From Fictibacillus phosphorivorans (GTDB lineage Bacteria > Bacillota > Bacilli > Bacillales > Fictibacillaceae), in contig NZ_VDZU01000001.1 in the NCBI RefSeq assembly GCF_007673525.1, forward strand, positions 2,988,055 to 3,052,054: DNA of 64,000 nt, in the 5' to 3' direction. Under the pieces are notes generated by a model, which did not search any database, was not told the DNA's origin, and saw nothing but the letters and a program-made list of their open reading frames with translations. The translations under genes and the position numbers were made by a program. This document shows positions 59,401 to 64,000 of the stretch, piece after piece; the stretch's first letter is position 1, and every line of letters starts with the position of its first letter.

Positions 59401-59407
59401 TCCTCAT

Positions 59408-61177
59408 TTATGCTGTTTCTTTGCCTTCACATACACGCTTATACTGACTTTCTTGAGTTAATTGATGCGACAGGCTCGATAACGTCGCTCCAACGAGATA
59501 AGCCTGTTTAATCTTTTCATTCTGTTTTGTGGAAGTTACAGACATCTCTTCTGAACTTGCTAAAGTTTCTTGAGAAATGCTTGAAAATTGAATAGCTGCC
59601 GCTTCGATTTCAGGCAATGCCACTTTTAACTGTTGCAGAGCGACACTCATCTCACCCATTTTTTCATTGTTCTCTACTACTGAATTCATTAGATATTGAA
59701 TGAATTCAGTCGTATCCTTCACCTTTTGCACATGTGATAGATTCGCTTCCCCAAGAAGGCGTGACTCACGAATCGCTTGTAAAGCAGTTTGGTTCATTTG
59801 ATTTACTGTTGCAATAATATCTGCCGCCGCTTTACTCGATTGGTCTGCTAATTTTCCTACCTCATCAGCAACTACGGCAAAACCTCTTCCTGCATCTCCT
59901 GCTCTAGCCGCTTCGATTCGAGCGTTTAATGCTAGCAGTTTTGTTTGTTCAGAAATCTCTTTAATTGTAGAGATGACATTTTGGGAGTGGCTTGAGTATG
60001 TGCCCATCTCATCAATGATTTTGTTTAATTGCACAAAACGGTCATGATTATCGTGAATCTCACCAACTAACTTCCCCACTTTTTCTTGACCTGAAACGGC
60101 ATTATGATTCATAGATAAAAACTCATCCATTACAGTCATCACCGTTTTGTTCAAATCACTCACTTTTTCCTGCATATCTGTGAATAGTCGCACACTATGC
60201 TCTGAACTTATTGCCGTTTCTTTCGCACCTATCATCACATTCTCTATCTTTTTTACAAGTTGTTCATTATATTGGTTGGCCTCACTGTATGTATGTTCAA
60301 GTTTATCGCCTTGAACAGTTAGTTCTCCAGATATTTGCTGAATCTGATCATGTATATTTCTAATAAACATCATCATCTGGTTAAAGCTATCAATGAGTCT
60401 TTGAATTTCAATATGTCTTGAATGATAATCCACATTATATTGAAAATCACCTTTTTGAACACGTTTCATAACTTGGTTGAGCGCTGATAACGGTGAAGTA
60501 ATGCTTCTGATAACGAAGATAATTACTAATGCAGTTACAAGAATACTAATGATTACAGCAACAGTTATAAAATTTCGGAGTTCATATACAGATTGCAAAT
60601 AGCTTTCTGTTTCAACAGCTATCACGTAGATACCATTGAGCTCTTGAATCTGCTTAATGGCTAGTGTATACGGCTTATCTTGAATATGCGTGTGAAGAAC
60701 ACCATTTTCTAGTTCACTTATTTTCTTCATACTGCCTGAGGATAAAGCAACTGTCTCTTTACCGCTCGTCTTATAAGGAACCATCGTACCATTTTGTAAT
60801 AAGAAAATAGTTGCTTTCATATCATCTTGCTGAAGGCCTACATATTGTGAATTGATACTTTCAGCCACACGCTTATTAAACATTTCTTCATCTCTTATAA
60901 AACTAAATTTAAGATTTTTTGCAATGTCATATGTAGTTTCTGTTTCACGTTCTAAACGATTTTCAATAATCGTCTTCGTAGTTTCAGATGCCTTGTAATA
61001 ACTAAAAAGACCTACGATTGAAATGGTTAAGATAAATAACGAGAGCATCATCAATAATAGCTTTGTCTGTAGATGAAGCTTTAATTTCTGTGATGTAATT
61101 CGTTTCAGTTGTTCAGAAATCTTTTCACTCTTAATCTGCGAACGCATTTGTTGAAAAAACTTATTCAAACTTGCCAC
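59408..61177 (-). CDS. Methyl-accepting chemotaxis protein
   Basis: A 589-residue receptor: first membrane segment about 38-60, an external sensor of about 140 residues, second segment about 203-225, HAMP about 226-280, and a signalling coiled coil. The tip is [38 protein letters not shown]. The external domain is short and of Cache-like layout; the ligand is unknown. Monocistronic with a terminator. Confidence 0.95.
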   Translation of the reverse strand: MASLNKFFQQMRSQIKSEKISEQLKRITSQKLKLHLQTKLLLMMLSLFILTISIVGLFSYYKASETTKTIIENRLERETETTYDIAKNLKFSFIRDEEMFNKRVAESINSQYVGLQQDDMKATIFLLQNGTMVPYKTSGKETVALSSGSMKKISELENGVLHTHIQDKPYTLAIKQIQELNGIYVIAVETESYLQSVYELRNFITVAVIISILVTALVIIFVIRSITSPLSALNQVMKRVQKGDFQYNVDYHSRHIEIQRLIDSFNQMMMFIRNIHDQIQQISGELTVQGDKLEHTYSEANQYNEQLVKKIENVMIGAKETAISSEHSVRLFTDMQEKVSDLNKTVMTVMDEFLSMNHNAVSGQEKVGKLVGEIHDNHDRFVQLNKIIDEMGTYSSHSQNVISTIKEISEQTKLLALNARIEAARAGDAGRGFAVVADEVGKLADQSSKAAADIIATVNQMNQTALQAIRESRLLGEANLSHVQKVKDTTEFIQYLMNSVVENNEKMGEMSVALQQLKVALPEIEAAAIQFSSISQETLASSEEMSVTSTKQNEKIKQAYLVGATLSSLSHQLTQESQYKRVCEGKETA

Positions 61178-61256
61178 CCCTTTTGTCTATGTATAGAAAT
61201 TATTACAATTTTTACTAAGGAGTGGTGTTAAGGTTTGGTTAAGACTTTGTAAAGGT

Positions 61257-61724
61257 CTAAAGACTCATATGAAAAATCATCTCTATGCCATATTCCCCAT
61301 GATAGTTTTCACCTTTATGGATGAATCCCGCTTTTCTATAAAGAGATATCGCTGCATGGTTTGTTTCATGAACGGTCAATATGATCTCACTCTTATCCTT
61401 GTAATGCTCCTTCACGAGTTTCGGTAGTAATTGTAGGGAGTCTAGCGCAAATTTTCTCTTTTGAAACCTAGCATCGATCGAAAATGATTTTAATAGAATG
61501 GCCTGCTTATTGTTCGTATACATATTGCCAGAACCATCTGTATATAAAGCAAACCAACCTACAAGTTGTTGGTCAGCGTAAACGACAAAAGGCTGATTGA
61601 AGATATCACATTGAAACGTTTTAAGGACCTCAACAGGCATGGACGTATATAATGCTTGTTGTGGTGGTAAACAGTACTCAAGAGCAGCCTGAAAATCTTC
61701 ACTTTCGTACTTTCTGATTTTCAC
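61257..61724 (-). CDS. GNAT family N-acetyltransferase
   Basis: 155 residues from a GTG start (VKIRKYESEDFQAALEYCL). GGAGGTG is 5-7 nt upstream, whereas the longer frame to 61778 runs through this site. Motifs are SIDARFQKRKFALDSLQLLPKLV and ETNHAAISLYRKAGFIHKGE. The substrate is unknown. Confidence 0.85.
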   Translation of the reverse strand: MKIRKYESEDFQAALEYCLPPQQALYTSMPVEVLKTFQCDIFNQPFVVYADQQLVGWFALYTDGSGNMYTNNKQAILLKSFSIDARFQKRKFALDSLQLLPKLVKEHYKDKSEIILTVHETNHAAISLYRKAGFIHKGENYHGEYGIEMIFHMSL

Positions 61725-61819
61725 GCATCCACCTCCATTCTTAGAGTTAATTGAAACAAGGAATTCACCATTAAACAAAGAATAAACTGTTATGTAGTGG
61801 ATGAGAGGAACGGTGGAGG

Positions 61820-62257
61820 ATGAAAAAGAAGCTTATTTTAGCTGCTGTTTTATTAATAGGTTTTGTTTCTGTTTTAACGATCTTCTTTAAAGATTCAGCT
61901 CCAACTTCAAGTACCAAAGGACCAACATCCAAAAATGGCGGAATCATTTATTCTGGAGAAAATGATTACTGGCAAGCGTTGTTTTCTATTGATAAAACAA
62001 ATCAACTAAAGCTAACACATATCGAAGGTAAAAACAGTCTACCGAAAGAACTAACATTCACACTTAGTACAGCTTATGGTCAAGAAAAAAAGCAAACAGA
62101 GATTGGTGAGTATACCTTTTCGATGAATCAGTTTCCAAACCAAATAACCGTAACTTTTGGTGGGGAGATTAACAGGCTAAAAGAAAACAAAAAACTCGTA
62201 TTAAAGATTACGGGCAAAGATCATTATCAATTTTTTAACCTTTATAAAGAAGAGTAA
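61820..62257 (+). CDS. Small exported protein of unknown function
   Basis: A 145-residue protein: a positively charged start and one hydrophobic segment (about 4-22), a Ser/Thr/Lys linker (about 26-42), and a beta-rich domain (WQALFSIDKTNQLKLTHIEG, then GEYTFSMNQFPNQITVTFGGEI). There is no lipobox Cys, so it is probably membrane-anchored or cleaved. I do not recognise the family. GGTGGAGG precedes the ATG. Confidence 0.75.
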   Translation: MKKKLILAAVLLIGFVSVLTIFFKDSAPTSSTKGPTSKNGGIIYSGENDYWQALFSIDKTNQLKLTHIEGKNSLPKELTFTLSTAYGQEKKQTEIGEYTFSMNQFPNQITVTFGGEINRLKENKKLVLKITGKDHYQFFNLYKEE

Positions 62258-62258
62258 T

Positions 62259-62390
62259 TCATTTATTCTTTATCTCTTCTAGTAGTGCGATCATTTTTTC
62301 ATTCTGCAAAATAACCGTCTCATTTTGTTTTCGGATTTTTGCAGCGTCGAACAAAAATACGACTAAAATAATGAATATAAAGAACTCCAT
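62259..62390 (-). CDS. 43-residue single-span membrane micro-protein with coiled-coil tail
   Basis: The frame starts MEFFIFIILVVFLFDAAKIR and ends LLEEIKNK. A hydrophobic segment of about 14 residues is followed by KIRKQNETVILQNEKMIALL, an amphipathic helix with heptad-like spacing. Such micro-proteins are common between Bacillus genes. The ribosome binding site is weak (GATGTGA). Its 3' end is 1 bp from the convergent gene's stop codon. Confidence 0.65.
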   Translation of the reverse strand: MEFFIFIILVVFLFDAAKIRKQNETVILQNEKMIALLEEIKNK

Positions 62391-62455
62391 CGTTTCACAT
62401 CAGCGATTTGTTTTTAATAAATGTTAACATAAATAACCATTTAAAGGATGAAAAC

Positions 62456-63070
62456 ATGAAGAAACCAATACTATTTAAATCTCCTCCGACATTAGAAAAC
62501 GATGTCATTCAGTTAGTTCCTATGGAAAATGCACACTCCGTATCCCTTTATCAGATTAATCATTCAGATCACTGGAACTATATGTTATCAACTATACAAA
62601 CTCAGCAGGAAATGGATACATGGGTTAATAATGCGATACAACTTCGTGAAGCAGGATTAGCCCTTCCTTTTACTATTGTTAACAAGAAAAACCATCACAT
62701 CGCTGGTACTACTCGTCTTTACGAAATAGATTTTACTCAACGAACCTGTGAGTTAGGCTCAACCTGGTATGGGAAGGATTATCAGCGTACATTTGTTAAT
62801 TCAGCTTGTAAGCAACTACTTCTCACGTATTGCTTTGAAACCTTAAACTTTATTCGTGTACAATTTAAAACAGATGAGCGAAACGAACGCTCGCAAAAAG
62901 CAATTGAACGATTAGGTGCAATAAAAGAAGGTGTAATAAGGAATGAACGCATACTTACTAATGGATATATTCGAAATGCCGTTTTGTATTCTATTACAAA
63001 AGAAGAATGGATAGATGTTAAACAGGGTTTTATTGAAAGAGAAGCAAAATATAAATCACGTTCAATATAA
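62456..63070 (+). CDS. GNAT acetyltransferase, RimJ/RimL-like
   Basis: A 204-residue protein starting MKKPILFKSPPTLENDVIQL at ATG 62456 (AAAGGATG upstream). The signature CELGSTWYGKDYQRTFVNSACKQLL is the acetyl-CoA loop and RNERSQKAIERLGAIKEGVIRNE the C-terminal motif. The acceptor may be a ribosomal protein or an amine. Confidence 0.87.
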   Translation: MKKPILFKSPPTLENDVIQLVPMENAHSVSLYQINHSDHWNYMLSTIQTQQEMDTWVNNAIQLREAGLALPFTIVNKKNHHIAGTTRLYEIDFTQRTCELGSTWYGKDYQRTFVNSACKQLLLTYCFETLNFIRVQFKTDERNERSQKAIERLGAIKEGVIRNERILTNGYIRNAVLYSITKEEWIDVKQGFIEREAKYKSRSI

Positions 63071-63099
63071 AAGCCTGCAAACGTTTTGCAGGCTTTTAC
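63069..63099. terminator. Bidirectional terminator
   Basis: AAAAGCCTGCAAA and TTTGCAGGCTTTT form a 13-bp stem across a two-base loop region, between convergent genes. Confidence 0.9.
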
Positions 63100-63100
63100 T

Positions 63101-64000
63101 TCAATTTAGATTCATATTATTTTCTTCTGGCACCAAAATATGTCCGTTCTTCTCTTTGTTCAGCAAAACTTGAAGAATAGACGAAGTTAACTGGCTTGGT
63201 TGATATGGTTTGATCAAGTACCCTGCAGCACCTAGGTTAAGTCCTCGCTGCTTCTCATCAAGTGCTGTTGAAATGAATATTGGGATATCTTTCGTGTTGT
63301 CATTCGCTTTAAGTGTTTGAATCACTTGCCAGCCATCCATCTCCCCTTCAAGAAGAATGTCTAATATAATCGCTTCCGGCTTTAATTTCTCGATCATGAT
63401 CAAAGCTTCTTCACCTTTGTTAAACTGTGCGATCTGAAAGCCTCGTTCGATCAACTCTTCGGTAATGAGTCCTGCAAGATGCCTATCATCTTCAATAATG
63501 ATAATATCAGCTTTCTGCCCTTTATCCATCGTTATCGAGGCATTCACGTATACATCTTCTATGACAGGAAACTTTACTGTAAACGTACTTCCCTGACCTA
63601 ATGTTGACGCGACCGAAATTTGACCTCCATGCACTTTTACAATTTCTTTAACGATAGCAAGACCAAGACCAGTACCACCAATTTTCCTCCGATCAGAGTT
63701 ATCCACTCTATAGAACTTCGTAAACAGATCGCCTATTGCCGACTGCGGAATGCCAAGCCCCTCATCCTTAACATCTATGATGAGATGTTTATCGGTATGG
63801 TAGAGTCTTACCAAAACTTTGCCACCTTCAGGTGAATATTTTATCGCATTCGATATTAAGTTCATAAACACTTGTGATAACTTATCTCGATCTCCGAACA
63901 CAGATAACTTTTCGGTTTGGATATCCATATCAAACATGTGTTTATCACTACTTACTTTTTGAACGTCTATAACATCTTGAATGATCGGCAAGATTGAGTG
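63101..64000 (-). CDS. Hybrid sensor histidine kinase, C-terminal part (N-terminus beyond right edge)
   Basis: The frame continues past the right edge, so the TTG near 63991 is not the start. Visible are the end of a HATPase domain (FMNLISNAIKYSPEGG N box, DEGLGIPQSA G1 box, RRKIGGTGLGLAIV G2 box) and a C-terminal receiver domain (IIEDDRHL, phospho-acceptor Asp in AIILDILLEGEMDG, Lys in YLIKPYQ). The attached receiver with no output domain suggests a phosphorelay. The signal is unknown. Confidence 0.9.
   Translation of the reverse strand, partial: HSILPIIQDVIDVQKVSSDKHMFDMDIQTEKLSVFGDRDKLSQVFMNLISNAIKYSPEGGKVLVRLYHTDKHLIIDVKDEGLGIPQSAIGDLFTKFYRVDNSDRRKIGGTGLGLAIVKEIVKVHGGQISVASTLGQGSTFTVKFPVIEDVYVNASITMDKGQKADIIIIEDDRHLAGLITEELIERGFQIAQFNKGEEALIMIEKLKPEAIILDILLEGEMDGWQVIQTLKANDNTKDIPIFISTALDEKQRGLNLGAAGYLIKPYQPSQLTSSILQVLLNKEKNGHILVPEENNMNLN

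Overview
The window looks like chromosomal DNA of a Gram-positive, spore-forming member of the Bacillaceae. The evidence is moderate-to-low GC, strong AGGAGG-type ribosome binding sites, a YrrS-like protein, a dct dicarboxylate system of the Bacillus subtilis type, a class I lysyl-tRNA synthetase behind a T-box, and an M4 neutral protease. The genus cannot be proven from this sequence; Fictibacillus or a near relative is my guess. I see no rRNA, tRNA, CRISPR array, insertion sequence or complete prophage.

Layout. 1-13.5 kb is an accessory surface and glycosylation locus with mirror symmetry. On the + strand a long Thr/Asn-rich protein of 59-residue repeats (cut by the left edge) is followed by three overlapping paralogous GT2-TPR glycosyltransferases. 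On the - strand a UDP-GlcNAc 2-epimerase gene leads through three more glycosyltransferase genes into a gene for a small beta-rich protein. 13.6-20.3 kb holds an AraC/GyrI-type regulator, the neutral protease, and a four-gene operon (FAD oxidoreductase, ECF41 sigma factor, acetyltransferase, HAD phosphatase) with a textbook ECF41 promoter in front. 20.4-28.2 kb is mixed: universal stress protein, polysaccharide deacetylase, DinB protein, methyltransferase, YrrS, an OFA-type transporter with an attenuator-like leader, a sigma-region-2-only protein, an orphan holin-like protein and a nitronate monooxygenase. 28.3-33.2 kb is the dicarboxylate system dctP-dctR-dctS with divergent dctB and a perfect CcpA (cre) site before dctP. 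33.2-40.3 kb carries an HxlR regulator, an extracellular nuclease, an extra MraY-like transferase, a secreted serine hydrolase and an ECF sigma factor with its DUF3600-type partner. 40.4-45.8 kb is a formate dehydrogenase locus (fdhD, DUF2294, fdhF, DUF1641). 46-48.7 kb has lysK with its T-box and twin small membrane proteins. 48.7-55.4 kb has a giant GNAT fusion plus amidohydrolase, a newly spotted 26-residue peptide gene, and an Lrp-LysE-LysE operon. 55.5-64 kb has a sigma-PadR-FtsW operon, SMP-30, a chemotaxis receptor, small genes and the end of a hybrid histidine kinase.

The most striking thing not explained by genes is a set of five intergenic arrays (near 7.7, 14.7, 23.3, 35.9 and 45.9 kb). 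In each, a short core word recurs six times at exactly 21-nt steps with nearly free sequence between. Four of the five sit between convergent genes. Different arrays use different core words, and two share one word in opposite orientation. Two perfect GGGTCTGACCC palindromes and one MITE-like element add to the dispersed-repeat load.
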